Below are positions 34,301 to 41,024 of a stretch of 48,960 bases of DNA, piece by piece. Source of the DNA: Acidimicrobiia bacterium. Lineage in GTDB: Bacteria > Actinomycetota > Acidimicrobiia > Spongiisociales > JAENVV01. Positions within the stretch are counted from its first letter, which is position 1. Each line of letters opens with the position of its first letter. The notes beneath the pieces are model-generated. The model was not told the origin of the DNA and ran no database searches. It saw only the letters and a program-made list of their open reading frames with translations. Made by a program: the position numbers and the translations under genes. The stretch is from positions 1 to 48,960 of the forward strand of contig JAGXFS010000139.1 in NCBI GenBank assembly GCA_024637275.1, given 5' to 3'.

Positions 34301-34704
34301 CCATACCCGGCCGGACCGGTAGCGAGCAACACCAGATGATCGGTGAGCGCAGGGCCGGTCGGTTTGGTTCCATGCATGCGCTTAGTTCTGCCGCGGCGAG
34401 GTTGATCGAGGTCGAAGAGAAGTTCCGGCGCCCGGTCGGTGTCCCAGGCTTCGGCATCAGCGAACGGCGCATCGTCGGTCGTCTCCCCATAGGCTGGCAG
34501 CCCGATTTCGGTGCCATACACAATTGGCATATCGAACTCTTTGGCGGCGTTCGCCACGTGAGCGGCTCCGTAGAAGCCGTGATGGTCGGTTACAGCCAGC
34601 GCCGTATACCCGAGTTCGGCGGCCTTTTCCACGAGTTCGTGTGGATGTGACGCCCCATCAAGAAAGCTGAAATTGGTGTGGGCGTGAAGCTCTGCGTAAT
34701 CCAT
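31381..34704 (-). CDS. dnaE2: Error-prone DNA polymerase III alpha subunit (DnaE2/ImuC)
   Basis: A 1,107-residue C-family polymerase. It has an N-terminal PHP domain (ELHAHTNFSFLDGASHPHEL), the palm with catalytic aspartates in PDIDLDLEADRREEVIQYCY (about residue 433) and VKFDLLGLGML (about 585), and a C-terminal OB fold (VRVGGIVTHRQRPGTASGVIFFNLED). Length and motifs match DnaE2, the SOS mutasome polymerase for lesion bypass and induced mutagenesis. I chose ATG 34704 (MDYAELHAH) because the longer frame from 34767 runs through a LexA box and the -10. TATACT (34718-34723) is its -10. The partners imuA and imuB are not in this window. Confidence 0.95.
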   Translation of the reverse strand: MDYAELHAHTNFSFLDGASHPHELVEKAAELGYTALAVTDHHGFYGAAHVANAAKEFDMPIVYGTEIGLPAYGETTDDAPFADAEAWDTDRAPELLFDLDQPRRGRTKRMHGTKPTGPALTDHLVLLATGPAGYGDISKLVSTAQFRGEKDRPEYAWEDLATAAGAGNIIALTGCWQGAVPRAAQEGDLHKAIEEAAHLQELLGNRLYLELTHHRMPEDDLRNDVLAEVGARLGLATVATNNVHYDSSSKADLSEVLAAIAGRRTLGTNDGFRPATDERHLKTPAEMASRFRRYPGSVERAGELGNELAFDLDLIAPELPDFPMPGHFRSEMEFLRHLTLEGARQVYSDGSGGIDPRALSRLEHELGVIDRLNFPGYFLIVWDIVQFARSRDIYCQIRGSGGDSAICRCIGLTQVDPIRLNLPFERFLSEERGRAPDIDLDLEADRREEVIQYCYRRYGRERAAMVANVVTYRARSVLRDVAKTFGFTQAQVDGLSKYIDTRNPAKLRLEAPLPEGLTADQIYDVCWRLDGFPRHMGIHSGGMVIADRPLWQVVPLEWGRMEGRSILQWDKESCGMIGIVKFDLLGLGMLNSLHLAVDGIREMHGVSIDLATIEQEPAIYESLTAADTVGLFQIESRAQMATLPRMKPKTFYDLAVEVALIRPGPIQGRSVHPYLRRRNGEEPVRYPHPLAEPVLAKTLGVPIFQEQLMELARVCAGFDPGQCDRLRQAMTHKRSEQAMEKLKTEVYEGMDGQGVVGAAADEIWEKLQGFGSFGFPESHSVSFAYIVYMSAWLRYHWPAEFLAGLLNAQPMGFYSPNSLVHDAQRHGVVVNQPDINRSWHDCTIEVQDADRQDIVTFMGKSWRRGRGPVDDPIRVAVAVRLGLRYVRNLGDAEVTRIEAARQIGGPFGSPEELANRTGLGVGAFEALAVSGALQSIGLGKRDGLWAAGALAEIGPDRLPLAPGVEAPTLPGMTPEEASAAERWATGISVNHPVVFIREWLVEEGCLTTAGALAKQKHGVVVRVGGIVTHRQRPGTASGVIFFNLEDETGLLNVVVLPDVWSANHLIARRNPGLVIDGVLEYRDGVTNLVARSFTPFPTLHTQSRNFR

Positions 34705-34783
34705 AGGCGGATTTGGAAGTATATCGAATGAATCGAACGTATGTTCGATAGCACGAGGCTCCGCCAACCCCTAGCCTGCGACC
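34705..34783. promoter_or_regulatory. Divergent promoter region dnaE2 / aconitase X with LexA box
   Basis: On the minus strand the dnaE2 -10 TATACT (34718-34723) is followed by a 13-base stretch before ATG 34704; GAACAT at 34741-34746 is its likely -35, 17 bases away. The LexA box covers that -35. On the plus strand TAGCCT (34772-34777) lies 6 bases before GTG 34784, and its expected -35 position (34749-34754) touches the LexA box. Confidence 0.75.
34733..34748. promoter_or_regulatory. LexA (SOS) box
   Basis: TCGAAC-GTAT-GTTCGA is a perfect inverted repeat with 4-base spacing, the consensus form of the actinobacterial SOS box. It lies over the -35 of dnaE2, so LexA binding would block that promoter until DNA damage. 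It is the only such box I noticed in the window. Confidence 0.9.
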
Positions 34784-36022
34784 GTGACCGATCTGATGTT
34801 GAGCGACGCCGACCAGGCCATGCTGCACGGCGAAACCGGCCCGCACGTCGCCCTGGCCATGCGGATCGTGACCGGTCTGGCGGCCGCTTCCAGCGCGAGA
34901 TTTCTCCTCGATATCTCCCGGGCACACATCGACGGCTGCCTCTACAACGGCCAGGCCAGCCTTGACTTCGCCAACCGACTGTCCGGGGTCCAGGTGACGG
35001 TGCCGACCACGTTGAATGTTTCATCGCTTGATCTTCTCCACCCGGACTTGATTCAATCCACCCCGGAAACGCAGCGGCGTGCCCGAGCTTTGATGGATGC
35101 CTACACATCGATGGGTGCCCAACCGACGTGGACCTGTGCCCCCTATCAGGCTCTCGTGCGACCGGCCTTCGGCGAGCAGATCGCCTGGGCCGAGTCCAGT
35201 GCGGTCGTGTTCGCGAACAGCGTCCTCGGAGCCCGGACCGACCGGTACGGTGACTTCATCGATGCGGCCGCCGCCATCACCGGACGGGCTCCTGCCGCCG
35301 GACTCCACCTCGATGAAAACCGCCAGGCCGGAGTCGTATTTGATGTGGCGGCACTGTCGACCGACCTAAAGAAGCGCGACGCCTTCTTCGCCATGCTGGG
35401 CCTGATCATCGGGTCGCGCTCAGGTAAACGGGTTCCAGCGGTCGTCGGAATTGACGAGGCCACCGAGGACCAGCTGAAGACGCTTGGAGCCGCCGCCGCA
35501 TCTTCTGGTTCGGTTGGTCTCTTCCATGTCGTCGGGGTCACCCCAGAAGCTCTCACTCTCCGAGACGTCGCTCCCGCCGACTCGCCGATCGTGGAGGTCG
35601 ATGGCGAGATGCTCCGCATTGCCCGCCAGCAGGTCAACGCCGGTGCAGACAGCTCACGGCTGGGATCGGTCCATCTGGGCACACCGCACTATTCGAGCAA
35701 TCAACTCGACGCGGTTCTGGCGGCTCTGGCCAGGCGCGCAGTGAAACTCAACCTGTACGTGAGCACCGGTCGAGACGTGCTGGTGCGTTGGGGCAAGGCC
35801 GACCTGCTCACCGAGCTTGGCGTAACCATCGTTACCGATACCTGCACGTACGTGACTTCAATCGTCGATCCGACGACTGGATCAGCCATGACTGACTCGG
35901 CCAAATGGGCGTACTACGCGCCGGGCAACATCGGAGTGAGGGCCCTATTCGGCTCGATGGAGGAATGTGTCGAAACCGCAGTGGCCGGACATCTCGTGGA
36001 ACGGAACGACCAGTGGATCTAA
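34784..36022 (+). CDS. Aconitase X catalytic (large) subunit
   Basis: A 412-residue AcnX (DUF521) large subunit. It shows MLHGETGPHVALAMRIVTGLAA at the start, THWV-like region YTSMGAQPTWTCAPYQ, GSVHLGTPHYSSNQL, and the cysteine-bearing TDTCTYVTSIVDP near the C-terminus. With the small subunit next to it this is the two-gene bacterial form. Characterised bacterial AcnX is a cis-3-hydroxy-L-proline dehydratase, and an archaeal form is a phosphomevalonate dehydratase. The former fits a catabolic bacterium, but substrate is inference. It starts at GTG 34784 with TAGCCT 6 bases upstream. Stop and next start overlap by 10 bases. Confidence 0.88.
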   Translation: MTDLMLSDADQAMLHGETGPHVALAMRIVTGLAAASSARFLLDISRAHIDGCLYNGQASLDFANRLSGVQVTVPTTLNVSSLDLLHPDLIQSTPETQRRARALMDAYTSMGAQPTWTCAPYQALVRPAFGEQIAWAESSAVVFANSVLGARTDRYGDFIDAAAAITGRAPAAGLHLDENRQAGVVFDVAALSTDLKKRDAFFAMLGLIIGSRSGKRVPAVVGIDEATEDQLKTLGAAAASSGSVGLFHVVGVTPEALTLRDVAPADSPIVEVDGEMLRIARQQVNAGADSSRLGSVHLGTPHYSSNQLDAVLAALARRAVKLNLYVSTGRDVLVRWGKADLLTELGVTIVTDTCTYVTSIVDPTTGSAMTDSAKWAYYAPGNIGVRALFGSMEECVETAVAGHLVERNDQWI

Positions 36023-36408
36023 CGTTCCTGGTTTCCGGCCACGCCTCAGGACCAACGCTCGTACTCGACCAGCCGCTGAGCTTTTGGGGAGGAGTGGACC
36101 CGGCGACAGGAACAATCATCGACGCAGCCCATCCCCAGCTCGGCGTTGCCATCACCGGACGCATCCTCGTCATGCCGTCGGGTCGAGGCTCGTCGTCGGC
36201 GAGCAGCGTGCTGGCCGAGTGTATCCGCTCCGGGACCGCACCCGCCGGCATCGTCCTCGGTGAAGCTGATCCAATCGTGGCGCTCGGCGCTTTGGTCGCC
36301 AAAGAGTTGTATCCCGATCGGGTCTGTCCGGTGGCGGTGGCGGCCGACTACCCGGCGGCAACCCGGACTGAGTCCATCACCATGGATCCCAACCACACAA
36401 ATGGCTAG
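36013..36408 (+). CDS. Aconitase X swivel (small) subunit
   Basis: A 131-residue DUF126/AcnX small subunit: LSFWGGVDPATGTIIDAAHPQ and the signature PSGRGSSSASSVLAE. It forms the active site together with the large subunit. The start is GTG 36013 (VDLTFLVSG), inside the end of the large-subunit gene (10-base overlap); a longer frame from 35905 runs inside that gene and is not needed. It ends with a 4-base overlap (CTAG) with the stop of the convergent DinB gene. Confidence 0.9.
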   Translation: MDLTFLVSGHASGPTLVLDQPLSFWGGVDPATGTIIDAAHPQLGVAITGRILVMPSGRGSSSASSVLAECIRSGTAPAGIVLGEADPIVALGALVAKELYPDRVCPVAVAADYPAATRTESITMDPNHTNG

Positions 36409-36899
36409 GACCAGGGAAGGCCGTCCGGAGGAAACCCGCCGGTTTGCCCGTCGATTTGTTCGCGGAGGATGTCCATCTGTCCGGCATGGCGGGCGGTTTC
36501 TTCGATCATGTGCACAACCACGTCGCGAATCGCCAGTTCGCCATCGTGAAACCGAACCATCTCGTCGAGGCGACGTTCGGCCAGTATCTCCCGGCTCGTT
36601 TCACACGTAGCGTCGAACGAAGCGATCAGCCCGTCGATCGTTTCGTCGTCCCTAACCGCGAACTCCTCTTCAGTCGAGACCGATTCGAGCACCCGCCCGG
36701 CAACAACTTCCTGAAACCATCCCTGCTCAACGTAGGCCATGTGTTTGAGGATGCCCAACAGCGAGGTCCCCGACGGCACCATCGACCTGGTGGCCTCGTC
36801 TCGCGTCAGTCCCTGGACCTTCCACTTGATGGCACCCCGATAGGCGTCCAGGTACCGGTTGAGGAGATGCTGCTCGGATTCGGAGCCCGATTCGGCCAT
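36405..36899 (-). CDS. DinB-family protein (DUF664-like)
   Basis: A 164-residue four-helix DinB-fold protein: LNRYLDAYRGAIKWKVQGL, then SLLGILKHMAYVEQGWF and VVVHMIEETARHAGQMDILREQI. Three candidate metal-ligand histidines (LKHM, VHMIEE, ARHAGQ) are present in the usual positions. Family members are thiol-dependent (mycothiol or bacillithiol) transferases, though most are uncharacterised. The real start is ATG 36899; the frame extends further upstream antisense to other signals. It begins 5 bases after the mmsA stop and is probably co-transcribed with it. Confidence 0.85.
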   Translation of the reverse strand: MAESGSESEQHLLNRYLDAYRGAIKWKVQGLTRDEATRSMVPSGTSLLGILKHMAYVEQGWFQEVVAGRVLESVSTEEEFAVRDDETIDGLIASFDATCETSREILAERRLDEMVRFHDGELAIRDVVVHMIEETARHAGQMDILREQIDGQTGGFPPDGLPWS

Positions 36900-36904
36900 C
36901 CTGA

Positions 36905-38398
36905 CTAACCGTGCTGGGGGAAGCCGAGGTCGACGCCGCGGTGGATCGGGTCGGGCCAACGACTGATGATCACCTTGCCGCGGGTGTAGAAGTGGATCCC
37001 GTCGGGGCCGTAGATCGAATGGTCTCCGAAGTTCGAAGCCTTCCACCCACCAAAGCTGTAGAACGACAGCGGCACCGGGATCGGGACGTTGATACCGACC
37101 ATGCCCACTTGGATCTCGTTCTGGAACTTACGAGCCGCCCCGCCATCATTCGTAAAGACCGCAGTACCGTTGCCGTACGGATTGGCGTTGACGAGGTCAA
37201 TGGCGTCCTGATACGTATCTGCCCGTACCGTCGAAAGGACCGGTCCGAAGATCTCGTCCTGGTAGATCGACATGTCGGGTGTCACGTTGTCGAACAGCGT
37301 CGGGCCCATGAAATAGCCTTCTTCGTGGCCATCAACGACCAGCCCGCGGCCATCTTCGAGCATCGTCGCACCGGCCGCTTCACCGGCATCTACATAACTA
37401 AGAACCTTCTCGAGATGCTGCTTGGTAACGAGCGGACCCATCTGAGCCCCCTCGACGTCTCCGGGGGCGACCAAGAGATCAGCCATCCGCTCGCGCACCT
37501 TCGGCAGCAGCCTGTCTGCCGCATCTCCGACCGTGACCACTACCGAAATTGCCATGCAGCGTTCCCCGGCCGAGCCGTACCCGGCCGAAACGGCTGCATC
37601 GGCGGCCAGGTCCATATCCGCATCGGGGAGGACGATCATATGGTTCTTCGCCCCGCCGAGCGCCTGTACCCGCTTGCCAGCCTTGGTACCGGTCTCGTAG
37701 ATGTAACGGGCGATGGGCGTCGAACCGACGAAGCTGAGCGCCGCAACATCAGGATGGTTCAAGAGGGCATCAACGGCTGGCTTCTGGCCGTGCACGATGT
37801 TGAACACACCATCGGGAAGACCGGCTTCCTGGAACATCTCGGCTGCCATCATGCTGACCGAAGGATCCTTCTCAGACGGCTTGAGCACGAAGGTGTTGCC
37901 GCAGGCGATCGCCACCGGATACATCCACATGGGCACCATCGCCGGGAAGTTGAACGGCGTGATGCCCGCCACGACACCCAGCGGCTGGCGGATGGTGTAG
38001 GTGTCAACGGCGGTCGAAACCTGCTCGGAGTACTCGCCCTTGAGGAGATGGGCAATGTTGCATACGAACTCGACCACTTCGAGTCCGCGTTGCACTTCGC
38101 CAAGGGCGTCGTCAAACGTCTTGCCGTGTTCGGCACTGACCTGGCGGGCCATATCGGCGCGCCGTTCTGTGAGAATTCGTCGGAAGTCGAACATGATGTT
38201 CTGGCGGCGGGTCAAAGGGGTGTCGCGCCAGTCAAGGTACGCCTTGGAGGCCGCGGCGACCGCCTGATCCACATCGTCTGCCCCGCCCAGGACGACCTCA
38301 GCAGACTGTTGGCCGGTGGCGGGGTTGAAGATGGGAGCGGTGTCGCTGCCGACGCCGTCCCAAAGCGATCCGGAGACCCAGTGGCTGACTTTGTTCAT
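36905..38398 (-). CDS. mmsA: Methylmalonate-semialdehyde dehydrogenase (CoA-acylating)
   Basis: A 497-residue aldehyde dehydrogenase of the MmsA type. It shows FNFPAMVPMWMYPVAIACGNTFVLKPSE, LSFVGSTPIARYIYETG and the catalytic cysteine in AGERCMAIS (about residue 280). MmsA converts methylmalonate or malonate semialdehyde to propionyl-CoA or acetyl-CoA in valine, beta-alanine, pyrimidine and inositol breakdown. The ATG at 38398 has a strong AAGGAG site; the upstream 73 codons of the open frame are antisense to the SDR promoter and rejected. It is divergent from the SDR gene (66 bases). Confidence 0.94.
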   Translation of the reverse strand: MNKVSHWVSGSLWDGVGSDTAPIFNPATGQQSAEVVLGGADDVDQAVAAASKAYLDWRDTPLTRRQNIMFDFRRILTERRADMARQVSAEHGKTFDDALGEVQRGLEVVEFVCNIAHLLKGEYSEQVSTAVDTYTIRQPLGVVAGITPFNFPAMVPMWMYPVAIACGNTFVLKPSEKDPSVSMMAAEMFQEAGLPDGVFNIVHGQKPAVDALLNHPDVAALSFVGSTPIARYIYETGTKAGKRVQALGGAKNHMIVLPDADMDLAADAAVSAGYGSAGERCMAISVVVTVGDAADRLLPKVRERMADLLVAPGDVEGAQMGPLVTKQHLEKVLSYVDAGEAAGATMLEDGRGLVVDGHEEGYFMGPTLFDNVTPDMSIYQDEIFGPVLSTVRADTYQDAIDLVNANPYGNGTAVFTNDGGAARKFQNEIQVGMVGINVPIPVPLSFYSFGGWKASNFGDHSIYGPDGIHFYTRGKVIISRWPDPIHRGVDLGFPQHG

Positions 38399-38464
38399 AA
38401 CGACTCCTTGACGCGAACTTACCAGCGAGACTAGTGGGGTACGGCACGGAGTAATGTCGCATCG

Positions 38465-39211
38465 ATGACCAACGATTTTGCAGGAAAAGTGGCAGTGGTG
38501 ACCGGCGGCGCATCCGGGATGGGCGCCGCCACGGTGGCGCTTCTGTCGGCGAGGGGGGCCACGGTCGTGATTGTGGACCAGAACGCCGGGACCGCCGCGG
38601 AGCTGAGCAAGGCTCACAAGCTGGCCGCTCCGCAGATTGGGGACGTCAGCGAATCAGCCTTCTGCGATCGGGTGGTCGCGGAGACCATCGACCGATTCGG
38701 ACACCTCGACGTGGTCATCAACGCAGCCGGGGTCATCGTGCGTGCCACCGCCGCCGACACCAGCGACGAAGAATGGTGGCGAGTAATGCGGGTAAACGTC
38801 GACGGCACGTTCTTCATGTGTCGTGCGGCCGTGCGTTCGATGCAACGCGGTGGGGCGATTGTGAACTTCGGGTCGATCTGGGGAGACCTGGGAGCCGAAG
38901 GAGTCGCCGCCTATTGTGCCTCTAAGGGGGCCGTCCACAACCTGACCCGGGCGCTGGCGATCGAGCACGCCAAGGATGGAATCAGGGTCAACGCCGTTTC
39001 TCCTGGCGAGGTCGATACCCCGATGCTTCGATCGGCCCGATCCGAACCGGTCTCGTCCGACATGCTGGAGAACATCGCGGCCACCGTTCCGATGGGTCGG
39101 CTGGCCCAACCCGAAGAGGTCGCCGAAGTGGTGGCCTTCCTGGCTTCGGACCGTGCCAGCTACATGACCGGCTCATTGGTCAGTGTCGACGCTGGCTACG
39201 GAGCCCGATAG
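38465..39211 (+). CDS. Short-chain dehydrogenase/reductase (SDR)
   Basis: A 248-residue classical SDR: TGGASGMG cofactor motif (residues 14-21), acidic DQ after the second strand (suggesting NAD preference), NAAG, catalytic Ser in NFGSIWG and YCASK. The C-terminus carries YMTGSLVSVDAGYG. The substrate is unknown; it resembles sugar or polyol dehydrogenases. TAATGT (38452-38457) lies 7 bases before the ATG with no Shine-Dalgarno. The next gene (aldo-keto reductase) starts immediately after its stop, so the two form an operon. Confidence 0.88.
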   Translation: MTNDFAGKVAVVTGGASGMGAATVALLSARGATVVIVDQNAGTAAELSKAHKLAAPQIGDVSESAFCDRVVAETIDRFGHLDVVINAAGVIVRATAADTSDEEWWRVMRVNVDGTFFMCRAAVRSMQRGGAIVNFGSIWGDLGAEGVAAYCASKGAVHNLTRALAIEHAKDGIRVNAVSPGEVDTPMLRSARSEPVSSDMLENIAATVPMGRLAQPEEVAEVVAFLASDRASYMTGSLVSVDAGYGAR

Positions 39212-40219
39212 ATGCAGTATCGACGACTGCCACGGGCCGACGTCGAAGTCTCCTCACTCGCCATCGGCACGGACAACTTTGCCAATCCGACGTCTGAGGC
39301 CGACGCCATCCATCTGGTACACGCTGCCCTCGATGCCGGAATCACACTGTTCGATACGGCCAATACATATGCGAGAGGTGAAGCCGAGCGGATACTCGGA
39401 AGAGCTTTGGGCGATCGGAGATCTGAGGCGCTGATCGCCACGAAGGCCTACTACCCGACAGGTCCCAATCCAGATGATCGGGGGAATTCACGGGCGGCGC
39501 TGCGCAAAGCGTGCGATGCGTCGCTCGATCGATTGGGAACCGACTACATCGATTTCTTCCAACTCCACCGTCCGGATTTCGATGTGCCGATGGAAGAGAC
39601 GATGGGTGCACTTCAGGAACTCGTCGACGCTGGGAAAGCTCGTTTTGTCGGGAGCTCGACGTCCCCGGCCTGGCGGACACTCGAAGGCGTCAAGGTGGCG
39701 GAAGCTCACGGGTGGCCAGGCTTTGTCAGCGAACAACCGCCCTACAACATCCTCGACCGGAGAATCGAGAACGAACTTGTTCCGATGGCGCTTCAGTTTG
39801 GCCTTGGCCTCTTCCCCTGGTCACCGATGGCGATGGGCATGCTGGCTGGCCGGTATGCCGACCAAACCAACCGCCCACCTCAGTCGCGGGCGGCGGTTCG
39901 CGGTGGCATTTACGCCGAACGCGTATCGTCAGCGGCAGTTCGGGCGGGCAATGCGTTCGCCCGGTTGGCCCGTGACCACGGCCATAACCCGGCACAACTG
40001 GCGATCTGCTGGGTGAAGGACCAACCGGCGGTGGCTGCACCGCTCATCGGCCCGAAGACCCTCGAACAACTGACCGGTCTGATCCCGGTCGGCGACATGA
40101 CGTTTCCAGAAGCGCTCATTCCCGAGGTCGATCGGATCTGTCCGCCGGGTAGCGCAGTGGCCAACTTTCATAACTCGGCGGAATGGATGAAACAGCAACT
40201 CGAGATCGCGGACAATTAG
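39212..40219 (+). CDS. Aldo/keto reductase
   Basis: A 335-residue NADPH-dependent oxidoreductase with the full catalytic set: Asp and Tyr in LFDTANTYARGEAE, Lys in IATKAYY and His in QLHRPD. FVGSSTSPAW and PLIGPKTLEQL form part of the cofactor site. Its ATG directly follows the SDR stop with no gap. Together with the SDR it suggests a sugar or carbonyl compound pathway; no substrate can be named. It ends overlapping the small lipoprotein gene by 4 bases (TTAG). Confidence 0.92.
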   Translation: MQYRRLPRADVEVSSLAIGTDNFANPTSEADAIHLVHAALDAGITLFDTANTYARGEAERILGRALGDRRSEALIATKAYYPTGPNPDDRGNSRAALRKACDASLDRLGTDYIDFFQLHRPDFDVPMEETMGALQELVDAGKARFVGSSTSPAWRTLEGVKVAEAHGWPGFVSEQPPYNILDRRIENELVPMALQFGLGLFPWSPMAMGMLAGRYADQTNRPPQSRAAVRGGIYAERVSSAAVRAGNAFARLARDHGHNPAQLAICWVKDQPAVAAPLIGPKTLEQLTGLIPVGDMTFPEALIPEVDRICPPGSAVANFHNSAEWMKQQLEIADN

Positions 40220-40542
40220 TCACACCCGGGTACTGGCTCAAGATCCGCCGGCGCAAGCTTGAACCTGACCTCCAGGCCGGAGTTGGCTCTGAACAGCGCC
40301 TCATCAGGCCCGATCAACTCAAAGGTGCCCTCGGTAGCCATGCTGTCCGTACCTTCGGGCATGGAGCCGCGTTCGATCGACGAAGGGGTCCAACTCATAC
40401 CAGCGAAGTCGACCTCATAAAACCCGCAATGCGTAAAGACCGTCGCGGCATGCTGTTCGCCAACCGAAGTCGTGGTGGGTTGGACAATTGGGGCGGAACA
40501 CGCAGTCATAATCAAGAACGCGAAAGCAAATCGATGTGTCAT
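40216..40542 (-). CDS. Small lipoprotein of unknown function
   Basis: A 108-residue exported protein with a short signal peptide ending in the lipobox LIMTAC (C15). The mature part is beta-rich (TFELIGPDEALFRANSGLEVRFKL) with two cysteines, one at HCGFY and one near the C-terminus (PGCD), which may pair. No family is recognised. Its TAA stop overlaps the TAG of the aldo-keto reductase on the other strand. It lies 31 bases downstream of the DUF1304-type gene and may share its transcript. Confidence 0.65.
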   Translation of the reverse strand: MTHRFAFAFLIMTACSAPIVQPTTTSVGEQHAATVFTHCGFYEVDFAGMSWTPSSIERGSMPEGTDSMATEGTFELIGPDEALFRANSGLEVRFKLAPADLEPVPGCD

Positions 40543-40573
40543 GGGACTTTGACGTTCCGAACCCGATTCAGGT

Positions 40574-40951
40574 TCAAACCCAGATGAGCGCGATCAGCGT
40601 GATGAGCGGGGGGACTGCCTGGATCAGAGCCGCCCGGGCCATTGAGCGGCGACTGACAAACAACACCAATCCCGCTCCGACCATAAACAGACAGCAATAG
40701 CCCAGGAGGGTCGTCCGCCCCGGAACATCAAACGGGAGCAGTATCGCCCCAACGATCGCACCGATGCCGAGGAACAGGTTGTAGTAGCCCTGGTTGATCA
40801 TGTTGAATGCGAGTCCGTCGGCCTGATCCTGGGACCGGATGCCAAAACGTTTCCAGATTCGTTCTTGGCGCCACCATACGGCTTCGAGCAACCAGAACTG
40901 AATATGAAGAATTCCGGAAAGGACTCCAAAAATTACGGCGATCACGACCAT
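40574..40951 (-). CDS. DUF1304-like four-helix membrane protein
   Basis: A 125-residue integral membrane protein with four hydrophobic segments and the motif ILHIQFWLLEAVWW ... NQGYYNLFLGIGAIVG, typical of DUF1304. Function unknown. I chose ATG 40951 (MVVIAVIFGVLSG), because TAGGCT (40959-40964) lies 7 bases before it; the longer frame from 41062 overlaps the start of the glutamate dehydrogenase gene and adds a non-membrane leader. Divergent from that gene with 73 bases between starts. Confidence 0.8.
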   Translation of the reverse strand: MVVIAVIFGVLSGILHIQFWLLEAVWWRQERIWKRFGIRSQDQADGLAFNMINQGYYNLFLGIGAIVGAILLPFDVPGRTTLLGYCCLFMVGAGLVLFVSRRSMARAALIQAVPPLITLIALIWV

Positions 40952-41024
40952 GCTGCCGAGCCTACCGCCCTCCGATCGGCGAAGACGACGACAGCTCAAC
41001 GGTTGACTCGTTACGATACGAGCC
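40952..41024. promoter_or_regulatory. Divergent promoter region DUF1304-type gene / NAD-glutamate dehydrogenase
   Basis: A 73-base gap. TAGGCT on the minus strand (40959-40964) is 7 bases before ATG 40951. TACGAT on the plus strand (41012-41017) is 7 bases before GTG 41025. No ribosome binding site is seen for either gene. Confidence 0.55.

Noticed and set aside
34705-34767. A longer dnaE2 starting at 34767
   Set aside because: The extra 21 codons run through the LexA box and the TATACT -10 element. The PHP domain begins right after ATG 34704.
36911-38434. A 507-codon open frame on the plus strand antisense to mmsA
   Set aside because: The minus-strand frame encodes a full MmsA with catalytic motifs. 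The antisense frame is a shadow favoured by high-GC codon use, with no recognisable domain.
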